A DNA stretch of 64,000 bases from an uncultured Clostridia bacterium (GCA_938034165.1 CALHKP010000038.1:1-64000); one strand, 5' to 3'; counted from the first letter of the stretch, positions 42,183-51,944 are shown. A program made the numbers and translations. Notes: generated by a model from the sequence alone, not told the origin.

Positions 42183-43328
42183 CTATTTACTGAAAAACTC
42201 TTTCATTTTATCTGCAAATGAAGATTTCTTCTGGTAACACTGCGGATCAAGCGTTTTGCCCATGTCTTCGATGGCCTTCTTCTGTTTTGATGAAAGCTTT
42301 GTTGGGACTTCCAGAATAACCTTAACGTACAAATCACCCATTCTTGCGCTTCTTACATTCTTAACGCCTTTGCCTTTCAGTCTGAAAACTGTATTAGGCT
42401 GTGTGCCGGCAGGAACTTTGTAAGATACCTTACCGTCAAGCGTAGGAACTGTAATCTCATCGCCCAGTGCTGCCTGTTCAAATGTTATAGGCATATCAAT
42501 CATCAGATTGTCGCCTTCACGTCTGAATATCTTATGAGGTTTAACCTTTACAACAAGGTAAAGATCTCCGTTTGGACCACCGTTTGGACCCGGTTCACCC
42601 TCTCCTCTGATAGGAATTACGCTGTCATTATCAACACCTGCAGGTATATTAACGTTTATTTTTACAGTTTTTCTTACCGAGCCGGTGCCTCCGCAGTCAG
42701 GACATGGAGTATCAATAATCTTACCTGTACCACCACAGTCAGGACATGGACCGCTACTCTGGAACTGTCCGAAAGGAGTCTTCTGGAAACTTGTAACAGT
42801 TCCTGTTCCTCCGCATTTTGAACAAGTTCTCTTTTCTGTACCCGGTTTGTTTCCTTCACCATTACATGTAGAACATCTTACCTGCTTTGTGATTGTGATT
42901 TCTTTTTTTACACCGGCTGCCGCTTCTTCGAATTCAAGAGTTACGCTCTTTTGGATATCTCTTCCTCTTGTTGGACCGCTTCTGCGTCTTGTGCCGCCTC
43001 CGAAACCGCCTCCACCATTAAACATATTTCCGAAGATGTCAAATATATCATCAAAACCTCCGAAGCCACCTGCTCCGGCACCTCCGAATCCTGCATTAGG
43101 ATCTACTCCTGCGTGACCGAATCTGTCATACTTGTTTTTTTTGTCAGGATCTGACAAAATACTGTAAGCTTCGTTTACTTCCTTAAACTTTTCTTCCGCT
43201 TCTTTGTCTCCCGGATTTCTGTCAGGATGATATTTCATTGCCATCTTACGGAAGGCTTTTTTTATTTCATCGTCACTGGCACCCTTTGAAAGTCCCAGCA
43301 CTTCATAATAATCTCTTTTCTCTGCCAT
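42183..43328 (-). CDS. dnaJ: Chaperone protein DnaJ
   Basis: DnaJ (Hsp40) delivers clients to DnaK and stimulates its ATPase. The 381-residue protein has a J domain with YHPDRNPGD, a G/F-rich region, four CxxCxGxG zinc repeats and the C-terminal client-binding domains. The start at 43328 follows GGAAGGTG; an in-frame ATG at 43343 lies upstream of that site. It is the last gene of the heat-shock operon. Confidence 0.97.
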   Translation of the reverse strand: MAEKRDYYEVLGLSKGASDDEIKKAFRKMAMKYHPDRNPGDKEAEEKFKEVNEAYSILSDPDKKNKYDRFGHAGVDPNAGFGGAGAGGFGGFDDIFDIFGNMFNGGGGFGGGTRRRSGPTRGRDIQKSVTLEFEEAAAGVKKEITITKQVRCSTCNGEGNKPGTEKRTCSKCGGTGTVTSFQKTPFGQFQSSGPCPDCGGTGKIIDTPCPDCGGTGSVRKTVKINVNIPAGVDNDSVIPIRGEGEPGPNGGPNGDLYLVVKVKPHKIFRREGDNLMIDMPITFEQAALGDEITVPTLDGKVSYKVPAGTQPNTVFRLKGKGVKNVRSARMGDLYVKVILEVPTKLSSKQKKAIEDMGKTLDPQCYQKKSSFADKMKEFFSK

Positions 43329-43380
43329 AACTTCACCTTCCATTTACAACAAATTATAAGCGTACTCAATTTACAAACAA

Positions 43381-43414
43381 AGATTTGCCCGCGACCTTAG
43401 CCATGGGCAAATCT
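43381..43414 (-). terminator. Hairpin between dnaK and dnaJ, possible attenuator
   Basis: Ten-base perfect arms AGATTTGCCC and GGGCAAATCT surround a 14-base loop, and TTGTTTG follows on the minus strand. Lying inside the operon, it could lower dnaJ expression relative to dnaK or stabilise the dnaK mRNA 3' end. Confidence 0.65.
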
Positions 43415-43452
43415 CATGTTATTACCAATGAATGTCGCCTGAAATAATCTAA

Positions 43453-45318
43453 TTATTTTTCGTCGTCAACAACTTCGTAGTCAGCATCAACTACATTATC
43501 ATCTGCATGTGAATCCTGAGGCTGTTCACTCTGAGCACCTGCAGAAGCTCCCATGCCTGCGCCCATATCAGCACCCTGCTGCTGAGCCTGCTGGTATAAT
43601 TTAGCTGAGATAGCTCCGAATTTTTCTGTTAAGTTAGTTGTCTTTTCTTTGATTTCTTCAGGGTTATTTGCTTCAAGAGCCTTCTTTAGCTCTTCTTTTG
43701 CATCTTCAACCTGCTGTTTTTCTTCAGCTGAAATCTTACCGTCAAGTTCAGCAAGAGATTTTTCTGTTTCGTAAACCAGGTTTTCTGCCTTGTTTCTGTC
43801 TTCAATAGCTTCTCTTCTCTTCTTGTCTTCTGCAGCATATGCTTCAGCTTCTTTTACCTTCTGGTTGATTTCATCTTCTGAAAGGTTAGTCGATGATGTG
43901 ATTGTGATATTCTGAACCTTGCCTGTTCCAAGGTCTTTTGCACTTACGTTAACGATACCATTAGCATCAATATCGAATGTTACTTCAATCTGTGGAACTC
44001 CACGTGGTGCAGCAGGAATTCCTGTCAGCTGGAACTGACCGAGAAGAATGTTATCTGCTGCCATTTCTCTTTCACCCTGCATTACTCTGATATCTACAGC
44101 AGTCTGGTTGTCAGCTGCAGTTGAGAATATCTGGCTCTTCTTTGTTGGGATTGTAGTATTTCTTTCGATTAACTTAGTTGCAACTCCGCCGAGTGTTTCG
44201 ATTGACAGTGAAAGTGGTGTAACATCAAGAAGAAGTACGTCATTAACTTCACCTGTAAGTACACCTGCCTGAATAGCAGCACCGATTGCAACGCATTCGT
44301 CAGGGTTGATCCCCTTGAATGGTTCTTTACCTGTAATTTTCTTTACTGCTTCCTGAACTGCAGGAATTCTTGTTGATCCTCCAACCAGGATAACCTTAGC
44401 AAGATCGCTGTTTGTAACGCCTGCGTCAGCCATAGCTTTTCTAACAGGTTCAAGTGATCTTTCTACAAGGTCTGCTGTCAGCTGATCGAATTTTGCACGA
44501 GTCAAATCCATGTTCATGTGAAGTGGACCTTCAGCTGTTACTGTAATAAATGGCAGGTTGATGTTTGTAGTCTGTGCACTTGAAAGTTCTTTCTTTGCCT
44601 TTTCTGCAGCTTCCTTCAGTCTCTGAAGTGCCATGTTGTCTTTTCTCAGGTCTACACCGTGTTCTTTTGCAAATGAATCTGCCAGGAAGTTCATAACAGC
44701 ATTGTCAAAGTCGTCACCACCTAGATGTGTATCTCCGTTAGTAGCAAGTACTTCGAATACTCCATCACCTAATTCAAGAATTGACACGTCGAATGTACCA
44801 CCACCCAAGTCATATACTAGGATTTTGTGAGCACCTTCTTCTTTGTCAAGGCCGTATGCAAGTGAAGCTGCTGTAGGTTCGTTGATGATTCTCTTAACAT
44901 CCAAACCTGCAATCTTTCCTGCATCCTTAGTTGCCTGCTTCTGTGCATCTGAGAAGTAAGCAGGTACTGTAATTACAGCTTCTGTTACCTTTTCTCCAAG
45001 ATAGCTTTCAGCGTCAGCCTTCAGCTTACCCAGAATCATCGCTGAAATATCCTGCGGTGTGTATTTCTTTCCATCAATTTCTACGATGTGGTTTTCACCC
45101 ATGTATCTCTTGATTGATGCGATAGTTCTGTCAGGGTTTGTTACTGCCTGTCTCTTTGCAGTTTCACCTACAAGTCTTTCACCGTTCTTTGCAAAGCCTA
45201 CAACTGATGGTGTAGTTCTGTTGCCTTCAGCATTAGCGATAACTACAGGTTCTCCGCCTTCTAATACTGCAACGCAGCTGTTTGTTGTTCCTAAATCTAT
45301 TCCTATTACTTTTGCCAT
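43453..45318 (-). CDS. dnaK: Chaperone protein DnaK (Hsp70)
   Basis: DnaK is the ATP-dependent Hsp70 chaperone. The 621-residue protein starts with GIDLGTTNSCVAVLEGG, has YDLGGGTFDVSIL and ILVGGSTRIPAV in the ATPase domain, and the substrate domain from about residue 385. It ends in a Q/A/G-rich tail closing with acidic DDEK, lacking only the exact EEVD of eukaryotes. It follows grpE by 23 bases. Confidence 0.98.
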   Translation of the reverse strand: MAKVIGIDLGTTNSCVAVLEGGEPVVIANAEGNRTTPSVVGFAKNGERLVGETAKRQAVTNPDRTIASIKRYMGENHIVEIDGKKYTPQDISAMILGKLKADAESYLGEKVTEAVITVPAYFSDAQKQATKDAGKIAGLDVKRIINEPTAASLAYGLDKEEGAHKILVYDLGGGTFDVSILELGDGVFEVLATNGDTHLGGDDFDNAVMNFLADSFAKEHGVDLRKDNMALQRLKEAAEKAKKELSSAQTTNINLPFITVTAEGPLHMNMDLTRAKFDQLTADLVERSLEPVRKAMADAGVTNSDLAKVILVGGSTRIPAVQEAVKKITGKEPFKGINPDECVAIGAAIQAGVLTGEVNDVLLLDVTPLSLSIETLGGVATKLIERNTTIPTKKSQIFSTAADNQTAVDIRVMQGEREMAADNILLGQFQLTGIPAAPRGVPQIEVTFDIDANGIVNVSAKDLGTGKVQNITITSSTNLSEDEINQKVKEAEAYAAEDKKRREAIEDRNKAENLVYETEKSLAELDGKISAEEKQQVEDAKEELKKALEANNPEEIKEKTTNLTEKFGAISAKLYQQAQQQGADMGAGMGASAGAQSEQPQDSHADDNVVDADYEVVDDEK

Positions 45319-45341
45319 TTCATTTTCCTCCTTATAAATCT

Positions 45342-45893
45342 CTAATTATTTACTTTTACCATTGAAGGTCTTATAACCTTCTTGTTCAGCATGTACCCCT
45401 TCTGCAATACAGCTGTAACTTTTCCGCTTTCGAAATCGTCATTGTCTTCTGTCATAACAGCATTGTGGAAGTTTGGATCAAAGTCCTCACCTTCTGCAGC
45501 AATTTCTTCAAGTCCTGCTTTTTCCAAAGCATCATAGAACTGTTTGAAAATCATCTGCATGCCTTCCTTAAACTTTTCATCTGACGCATCAACAGATAAT
45601 GCTCTTTCGAAGTTGTCTAACACTACGAGAAGATCTGTAACAATCTTTTCGTTTGCATATGAATAAAGATTCTGCTTTTCTTTTTCAGCTCTTCTCTTGA
45701 AGTTCTGAAAATCAGCCATCAATCTCATATATTTTGCTTCAGCAGCTTCGTCCTCCTGAGGTGCTTCAGCTTCGTCGGTACATTCAGTACTTTCCGCTTC
45801 AACTTCTGGCTCTGCATCAGTTTCCGCTTCTGTATCCTTCTGTTCTTTCTTGAGCTCCTCCTCAGGAACTGCTGTCTTGTTTTCTTCACTCAC
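45342..45893 (-). CDS. grpE: Nucleotide exchange factor GrpE
   Basis: GrpE exchanges nucleotide on DnaK. The 183-residue protein has a very acidic N-terminal tail, a long coiled-coil helix (YMRLMADFQNFKRRAEKEK) and the C-terminal wing with LEEIAAEGEDFDPNFHNAV. I choose the GTG at 45893 (AAGGCGGTG nine bases upstream); another GTG at 45905 has its candidate site too close. The start overlaps the hrcA stop by eight bases (GTGAGTGA). Confidence 0.92.
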   Translation of the reverse strand: MSEENKTAVPEEELKKEQKDTEAETDAEPEVEAESTECTDEAEAPQEDEAAEAKYMRLMADFQNFKRRAEKEKQNLYSYANEKIVTDLLVVLDNFERALSVDASDEKFKEGMQMIFKQFYDALEKAGLEEIAAEGEDFDPNFHNAVMTEDNDDFESGKVTAVLQKGYMLNKKVIRPSMVKVNN

Positions 45894-46932
45894 TCTTTCT
45901 TTCACCGCCTTCTAATTTAAATGTATCATTCAGATTTTCTGTAAGATATTCTACTATTGATGTGACCTCTCCGTACTTCATTCTGGTAGGTCCTATAACA
46001 CCTATCTTTCCGACCATCTTGCCGTCGACATGATATGTTGCCGTTATCAACGAACAGTCATTCATCATATCATCGGCATTCTCGCCTCCGATAGTTACTA
46101 TCATTCCATTGTCTCGCTCGATAATCTTTCGCATGAAGTCTTCTTTTTTGTCAAGCAGTGTCAGGAAGCTTCGAGCTCTTTCAATATCATTATACTCAGG
46201 AATATCAAAGATGTTTGTCAAACCATCCATATACAGATGAACATTTAGCATATCCTCAAGTGTCTTCATGAAATCCGGCATAATATTTTCTGCCAGCCTA
46301 CTCATTGCCTCTATGTCTGATTCAAAGTCAGATATGATTCTGGATTTCATAACATCGGAAAGCTTTCTGCCTCTGTATGTATATGTCATATTCTTGGATA
46401 ATATCTTGAGACTCTCTTCTGTATAAGGCACATCCAGCTTCAACACTGTGTTTGAAACCTCACCGCTGTCAGCTACAATCATCAGAATAACCGTATGCCT
46501 ATCCACCGGAAGAAGATTTACGAAATTAAGTGTATCTTCAACCTTCGTCGGTGTCATTGCAAAAGATGTAAGATTAGTTATCTCCGAAAGTATCTTGGTA
46601 ACATGCTGAATGGTCTTGTCAAACTCGTTGATGTTTGCCTGCAGTCTGTCAGCAATAACTGTCTTTTCTGCAGGAGTAAGCTCATGCTTTTTCATCAAAT
46701 CGTCAACATAAAGCCTGTATGCCTTGTCAGAAGGTACTCTGCCTGCCGAAGTATGAGGATGTGTGAGATATCCCATTTCTTCCAAATCACTCATCTCATT
46801 TCTTATAGTTGCAGGACTGATACCAAGATCAAATTTCTTCGAAAGTGTTCTCGAACCTACCGGTTCAGCAGAAGAAACATAATCGCTTATTATTGCCTGA
46901 AGAATCTTAAGCTTTCTGCCTGTTAAGTCCAT
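45886..46932 (-). CDS. hrcA: Heat-inducible transcription repressor HrcA
   Basis: HrcA binds CIRCE and represses the dnaK operon, with its activity tuned by chaperones. The 348-residue protein has the N-terminal winged helix ILQAIISDYVSSAEPVGSRTLSKKFDLGISPATIRNEM and YLTHPHTSAGRVPSDKAYRLYVD, both family hallmarks. It is the first gene of the operon, 57 bases downstream of a perfect CIRCE element. Confidence 0.97.
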   Translation of the reverse strand: MDLTGRKLKILQAIISDYVSSAEPVGSRTLSKKFDLGISPATIRNEMSDLEEMGYLTHPHTSAGRVPSDKAYRLYVDDLMKKHELTPAEKTVIADRLQANINEFDKTIQHVTKILSEITNLTSFAMTPTKVEDTLNFVNLLPVDRHTVILMIVADSGEVSNTVLKLDVPYTEESLKILSKNMTYTYRGRKLSDVMKSRIISDFESDIEAMSRLAENIMPDFMKTLEDMLNVHLYMDGLTNIFDIPEYNDIERARSFLTLLDKKEDFMRKIIERDNGMIVTIGGENADDMMNDCSLITATYHVDGKMVGKIGVIGPTRMKYGEVTSIVEYLTENLNDTFKLEGGERKSE

Positions 46933-46988
46933 ATAAACACCTCCTATCCATCAGTTATATGTTTTCGTGAAATTTATTTTTCGTATTA

Positions 46989-47015
46989 TTAGCACTCATT
47001 ATCTCTGAGTGCTAA
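46989..47015 (-). promoter_or_regulatory. CIRCE operator of the hrcA operon
   Basis: The sequence TTAGCACTC, nine spacer bases, GAGTGCTAA is a perfect match to the CIRCE consensus recognised by HrcA. It lies directly downstream of the promoter, covering the transcription start and early leader. Confidence 0.97.
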
Positions 47016-47026
47016 TCACTATATAT

Positions 47027-47055
47027 AATTTACTCCTCCTATTCCTAAATGTCAA
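47027..47055 (-). promoter_or_regulatory. Sigma-A promoter of the hrcA-grpE-dnaK-dnaJ operon
   Basis: TTGACA (47055-47050) and TAAATT (47032-47027) are 17 bases apart on the minus strand, followed by the CIRCE at the start site. The -10 is imperfect. Confidence 0.72.
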
Positions 47056-47155
47056 TAGATATATGATAAATTTTGAAGTATTTATCCCGACTTTTACAAT
47101 ATCTTCACATTTTATTCAATGATCTAACGGACTCAATAGACTAAAGCACACCCAT

Positions 47156-47184
47156 ACAAAAAAGGGCCTTAGAAAGGTCCCTTT
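47156..47184 (-). terminator. Rho-independent terminator of glpK
   Basis: On the minus strand AAGGG(A)CCTT pairs with AAGGCCCTT through one bulged base and a three-base loop, followed by a run of T. It starts a few bases past the glpK stop. Confidence 0.82.
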
Positions 47185-47189
47185 TGATA

Positions 47190-48680
47190 TTATTCACTCC
47201 AAATTCTTGTAGCTTCTATAGCTTTTCTCCAGCGTTCTATTCTCTTTTCTCTTCCCGGCGCATCCATTTCCGGTGAGAAAACTTTGTCTACCTGCCAGTT
47301 CTGGATAATTTCTTCTTTGCTCTCCCAGTATCCTGTGGCAAGGCCTGCGAGATATGCTGCACCCAGCGAAGTCGTTTCTATGCATACCTGTCTGTAAACG
47401 TCTTTGTTCAGGATATCTGACTGAAACTGCATCAAGAAATTGTTGGCACATGCTCCGCCATCTACCTTTAGAGCCACCAGTTCTTTGCCCATGTCCGAAG
47501 CCATGGCATCCAGAAGATCGTTGCACTGATAAGCCATGGATTCCAACGCAGCTCTTACAATATGGTTCTTGCTTGTGCCTCTTGTAAGTCCGAAAATCGT
47601 TCCTCTTGCATATGGATCCCAGTATGGAGCTCCAAGTCCAACAAAAGCAGGCACGATATATACACCGCCTGTGCTTTCTACCGATGTAGCCATTTTTTCC
47701 GATTCAGATGCTTTTTTCATGAATCCAAGTTCGTCTCTGAGCCACTGCATAACCGCACCGCATACAAACACAGAACCCTCAAGAGCATAATTAACTTTCC
47801 CATCCAGTCCCCATGCTATAGTAGTAAGAAGACCGTTCTTTGACTTTACAGGAGTTTCTCCTGTATTCAGAAGAAGGAAGCATCCTGTTCCGTAAGTACT
47901 CTTTGCAGTTCCTTCATCAAAGCATGTCTGTCCGAACAAAGCAGCCTGCTGGTCTCCCGCAGCTCCTGCTATTTTTATCGGTCCACCGAAGTGCTGACCC
48001 ATAGTTTCTCCATAAACCTCACTTGAAGGTCTTGCCTCAGGAAGCATGTTTAACGGAATATCAAGTATTTCAAGTATTTCTTTATCCCATTCCAAAGTAT
48101 GAATGTTAAACATCATAGTTCTGGATGCATTGGAATAATCGGTTACATGAACCTTTCCGCCTGTCATTTTCCAAATCAGCCATGTTTCGACCGTTCCGAA
48201 AAGGAGCTGACCGTTTTCAGCTTTTTCTCTGGCGCCTTCAACATTTTCCAATATCCATCTCAGCTTGGTACCGCTGAAATAAGGATCTATAAGAAGACCT
48301 GTCTTTTCCTTTATTTTTTCTGTAAGACCTTGCTCAATCAGTTCGTCACAGTATTCTGCAGTTCTTCTGCACTGCCATACAATTGCATTATATACGGGCT
48401 CGCCTGTTTCCTTGTCCCACACAATAGTGGTCTCTCTCTGGTTAGTGATACCTATGGCATCAATATTCTTGTAAGTAGCCGAAGCCTTTAGAAGTGCTTC
48501 GAAGGCAACTGTCATCTGCGTGGACCAGATTTCATTGGCGTCATGCTCCACCCAGCCTTCCTTCGGGTAATACTGCTTAAACTCCTTCTGAGCAACGCTT
48601 ATCTGATTTCCCTTTTTATCATAGATTATGCATCTTGAACTTGTAGTTCCCTGATCTAATGCCATGATATACTTTTTCAT
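47190..48680 (-). CDS. glpK: Glycerol kinase
   Basis: GlpK phosphorylates glycerol to sn-glycerol 3-phosphate. The 496-residue protein has the FGGY-kinase N-terminus MALDQGTTSSRCIIYD and the signatures YFSGTKLRWILENV and GGACANNFLMQFQSDIL. The start has a GGGGGG-rich ribosome binding site. It follows hemW by 15 bases and is thus probably transcribed from the lepA-hemW side, separate from the GlpA-like genes at 33-36 kb with which it should cooperate. Confidence 0.97.
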   Translation of the reverse strand: MKKYIMALDQGTTSSRCIIYDKKGNQISVAQKEFKQYYPKEGWVEHDANEIWSTQMTVAFEALLKASATYKNIDAIGITNQRETTIVWDKETGEPVYNAIVWQCRRTAEYCDELIEQGLTEKIKEKTGLLIDPYFSGTKLRWILENVEGAREKAENGQLLFGTVETWLIWKMTGGKVHVTDYSNASRTMMFNIHTLEWDKEILEILDIPLNMLPEARPSSEVYGETMGQHFGGPIKIAGAAGDQQAALFGQTCFDEGTAKSTYGTGCFLLLNTGETPVKSKNGLLTTIAWGLDGKVNYALEGSVFVCGAVMQWLRDELGFMKKASESEKMATSVESTGGVYIVPAFVGLGAPYWDPYARGTIFGLTRGTSKNHIVRAALESMAYQCNDLLDAMASDMGKELVALKVDGGACANNFLMQFQSDILNKDVYRQVCIETTSLGAAYLAGLATGYWESKEEIIQNWQVDKVFSPEMDAPGREKRIERWRKAIEATRIWSE

Positions 48681-48695
48681 AATTCTGTCCCCCCG

Positions 48696-49817
48696 TTAAA
48701 CAAATATCGACATAATTTTGTTTGATATGTCAATACCGCTTTCTGTAAGTCTTAGAAAACCATTTTCTTCAATTATATATTTATTTTCAATAAAGGGTCT
48801 GAGTTCTTCCATTCTGTCCGAAAATACATCGAAAAACTTTTTTCCGAACTTTTTTTCGAAATCCGCAAGACAAATTCCTTTGGTTTTTCTCAGCCCTGTA
48901 AAGACAAATTCCGACACATTATCCTCAAACGTGTTTATGTGAAACTCCGGATAGGGAGCTTCTGTAAATCTCATGCCTCCTATGTACGATGAAGCACTGT
49001 CACCGATTCCAAGATATTCATCCATTGACCAGTATTTCAAGTTATGTCTACACTCATAGCCCGGCTTTGCAAAATTTGAAATCTCGTAATGCTCATATCC
49101 TGCCTGCTTAAGCAAATTGATTGCGGTATGATACATTTCTCTGTCAAGTTCATCTGAAATTTGTTCAATTTTTCCTGATACAAACATATCAAACAGGGGC
49201 GTTCCCTCTTCTATCTGCAAACTGTAAAGTGACAGATGCTCCGGACTCAGGCTAACAGCTTCTTTTAGTGTTTCAAGCCATATATCCATGCTGTGACCCG
49301 GCACGCTAAACATAAAATCCAGATTAATATTATCAAATCCCGCGCGTCTTGCATCGAAAAAATTCTTTCTGAAGGTTTCGGCATTGTGGATTCTTCCCAG
49401 TCTTTTTAGAATATTGTCGTCCAGAGACTGCACTCCCATAGAAAGTCTGTTGATTCCGTATGTTCTATACAAACAAAGCTTCTCATAGTCAAGGGTTCCC
49501 GGATTTGTTTCTATTGTTATCTCACTGTTTTCTGATATTTCAAAGCATTCTCTGAGCTTTCGGAGGATTCTACCAATATTCTCCGGATGAAGAACTGACG
49601 GCGTTCCCCCACCTATAAACACTGTATCTACAATGTAATCTTTGCCATACTCTCTCGAATAGCATTCTATATCTTCTATTATATCATTCACATATTTTTC
49701 TTCTTTTTCTTCAGAAAGTTCTCCGCCCTTTGAATAAAAACCGCAATAAATGCACTTTGATTTGCAAAAGGGTATGTGAATGTAAATTCCGAGATTCTTT
49801 TTATTTGTTGTCATCAT
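48696..49817 (-). CDS. hemW: Radical SAM heme chaperone HemW
   Basis: HemW is related to the coproporphyrinogen dehydrogenase HemN but is thought to act in heme insertion. The 373-residue protein has the radical-SAM motif CKSKCIYCGF and GGGTPSVLHPENIG. The cysteine set lacks the fourth cysteine of true HemN. It overlaps the lepA end by 17 bases, an arrangement common in Firmicutes. No heme biosynthesis gene is in the window. Confidence 0.92.
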   Translation of the reverse strand: MMTTNKKNLGIYIHIPFCKSKCIYCGFYSKGGELSEEKEEKYVNDIIEDIECYSREYGKDYIVDTVFIGGGTPSVLHPENIGRILRKLRECFEISENSEITIETNPGTLDYEKLCLYRTYGINRLSMGVQSLDDNILKRLGRIHNAETFRKNFFDARRAGFDNINLDFMFSVPGHSMDIWLETLKEAVSLSPEHLSLYSLQIEEGTPLFDMFVSGKIEQISDELDREMYHTAINLLKQAGYEHYEISNFAKPGYECRHNLKYWSMDEYLGIGDSASSYIGGMRFTEAPYPEFHINTFEDNVSEFVFTGLRKTKGICLADFEKKFGKKFFDVFSDRMEELRPFIENKYIIEENGFLRLTESGIDISNKIMSIFV

Positions 49818-51609
49818 ATTTTAAAACTGCTGTGAATGCTTCCTGTGGCACTTCTACTTTTCCGAACTGTCTCATTCTCTTCTTTCCTTCCTTCTGTTTT
49901 TCCAGAAGTTTCTTCTTACGGGAAATGTCACCACCGTAGCATTTTGCAATTACGTCCTTTCTGTAGGCTTTTACGGTTTCTCTCGCTATTACCTTCTGAC
50001 CCACCGCAGCCTGAATAGGCACCTCGAACTGATGCATAGGAATGATTTCCTTCAGCTTTTCGCATACGAATCTTCCTCTATTGTATGCTTTTGATTCATG
50101 AACAATCATGGAGAATGCGTCCACCAAATCTTTGTTCAGAAGCACGTCCAGTTTTACGAGATTTGATTTTTCGTATCTGATAAATTCGTAGTCAAGGGAT
50201 CCGTAGCCTCTTGTCTTTGACTTGAGAGCATCAAAGAAGTCATAGATAACTTCGTTTAGCGGAAGTTCGTAATGTAGCTGAACTCTGTTTTCGGTTATGT
50301 ATTCCATGTGAATCATGGTTCCTCGTCTGTCCTGACAAAGTTCCATAATGGAACCTACATATTCTTTCGGAATCATTATGTCCGCTTTTACGATAGGCTC
50401 TTCTATGTGATCAATTTCTGTCTGTGGAGGTAGATTTGTAGGATTCTGAATCATTTCCACACTGCCGTCAAGCATAACAACCTTGTAAACTACACTTGGA
50501 GACGTCGTAATAACAGCAAGATTAAACTCTCTTTCCAGTCTTTCTACTATGATTTCCATATGAAGAAGTCCTAGGAATCCACATCTGAAACCAAAGCCTA
50601 GAGCTGTTGAAGTTTCAGGTTCAAAAATAAATGCCGCATCGTTTACCTGGAGTTTTTCGAGAGCGTCTTTTACACCTTCGTATTTTTCGCCTTCTGCAGG
50701 ATAAATTCCGCAGTATACCATAGACTGTACCTTCTTGTATCCCGGCATAGGTTCTGCTGTAGGGTCTTTATCCAGCGTGATTGTATCCCCGACTCTAGCA
50801 TCTCTTACCTGCTTGATGCTTGCACAAATATATCCTACCTCCCCCGCTCTCAGGAATTTGGTAGGCACGTGAGAAGGAGCCATAACACCGACTTCTGTTA
50901 CCTCGTATTTCTTGTTTGTGTTCATCAGTCTGATGGTGTCTCCCACCTTCACCTGACCGTCAAAAACTCTTGCATATATAACAACACCCTTGTAGTTGTC
51001 ATATACAGAGTCAAAGATGAGAGACTTGAGTTTTCCGTTTACATCTCCTGTCGGTGCAGGTATAGTCTTAACCACTGCCTCAAGAAGGTCGCCTATTCCG
51101 GTACCTTCTTTTGCAGAAACCAGAGGTGCATCCTCTGCATCAATTCCTATCATTTCCTCGATTTCTTCTTTTGTTTCCTCCGGTCTTGAACTTGCAAGGT
51201 CTATCTTATTCAGACACGGAAGTATTTCAAGGTCTTCATCCAGTGCAAGATATACGTTTGCCATAGTCTGAGCTTCTACACCTTGAGTTGAGTCCACAAC
51301 AAGAACCGCACCTTCACATGCAGCAAGACTTCGCGACACCTCGTAGTTAAAGTCTACGTGACCCGGTGTGTCTATTAAGTTAAAGATGTATTCGTTTCCG
51401 TCATTGGCCTTATAAACAAGTCTTGTTGTCTGAAGTTTGATTGTGATTCCTCTTTCTCTTTCGAGATCCATATTATCAAGGAACTGTTCCTTCATGTCTC
51501 TGTGAGCAACCAAACCGGTATTTTCTATGATTCTGTCAGCCAGCGTAGACTTACCGTGGTCAATATGGGCTATGATACTGAAGTTTCTTATATATTTCTG
51601 ATAATCCAT
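49801..51609 (-). CDS. lepA: Elongation factor 4 (LepA)
   Basis: EF4 is a ribosome-associated GTPase linked to back-translocation and 30S biogenesis. The 602-residue protein has G1 AHIDHGKST, DTPGHVDF, NKIDL and the LepA-specific C-terminal domain (CYGGDISRKKKLLEKQKEGKKRMRQFGKV region). The start has AAAGGAGAG upstream. It has its own promoter, divergent from rpsT, and a leader of about 80 bases containing a hairpin (51653-51678). Confidence 0.97.
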   Translation of the reverse strand: MDYQKYIRNFSIIAHIDHGKSTLADRIIENTGLVAHRDMKEQFLDNMDLERERGITIKLQTTRLVYKANDGNEYIFNLIDTPGHVDFNYEVSRSLAACEGAVLVVDSTQGVEAQTMANVYLALDEDLEILPCLNKIDLASSRPEETKEEIEEMIGIDAEDAPLVSAKEGTGIGDLLEAVVKTIPAPTGDVNGKLKSLIFDSVYDNYKGVVIYARVFDGQVKVGDTIRLMNTNKKYEVTEVGVMAPSHVPTKFLRAGEVGYICASIKQVRDARVGDTITLDKDPTAEPMPGYKKVQSMVYCGIYPAEGEKYEGVKDALEKLQVNDAAFIFEPETSTALGFGFRCGFLGLLHMEIIVERLEREFNLAVITTSPSVVYKVVMLDGSVEMIQNPTNLPPQTEIDHIEEPIVKADIMIPKEYVGSIMELCQDRRGTMIHMEYITENRVQLHYELPLNEVIYDFFDALKSKTRGYGSLDYEFIRYEKSNLVKLDVLLNKDLVDAFSMIVHESKAYNRGRFVCEKLKEIIPMHQFEVPIQAAVGQKVIARETVKAYRKDVIAKCYGGDISRKKKLLEKQKEGKKRMRQFGKVEVPQEAFTAVLKYDDNK

Positions 51610-51694
51610 TAAATTCTCTCCTTTGGATAAAAATTGCTTTATCAGGCCGAAATCACACGAGAACCGAAGTTTGTGTGAGACCGCACCTCATTTT

Positions 51695-51723
51695 ATTATA
51701 TTTGAAAACAATGGATTTTTCAA
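51695..51723 (-). promoter_or_regulatory. Sigma-A promoter of lepA
   Basis: TTGAAA (51723-51718) and TATAAT (51700-51695) are 17 bases apart on the minus strand. The -35 element and spacer overlap the inverted repeat at 51709-51737. Confidence 0.78.
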
Positions 51724-51737
51724 GGAAAAATCCATTG
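51709..51737. repeat. 13-base perfect inverted repeat over the lepA -35 region
   Basis: CAATGGATTTTTC and GAAAAATCCATTG are separated by three bases. The position on the promoter suggests an operator, but it could also be a hairpin. I do not recognise the site. Confidence 0.6.
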
Positions 51738-51915
51738 CCATCTATTTATCAGAATCAACCCAAATCTTTGCAATTTCAATTCTTTAAGATTTCTTAAACT
51801 TATCTTGTTTTGATTGATTTTTTTGTCCGCTGCTATATAATTGTTATTAGTGAAAATTTAATAGAACTTCCATCCGCCGCTCACATGGGCTAATTAAAAT
51901 ATTCAGCTTTTTTCC

Positions 51916-51944
51916 TTGCTTTTATTGCAGTTATCGTGTATAAT
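51916..51944 (+). promoter_or_regulatory. Sigma-A promoter of rpsT
   Basis: TTGCTT (51916-51921) and TATAAT (51939-51944) are 17 bases apart. The transcript would start near 51951, about 55 bases before the rpsT start. Confidence 0.85.
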
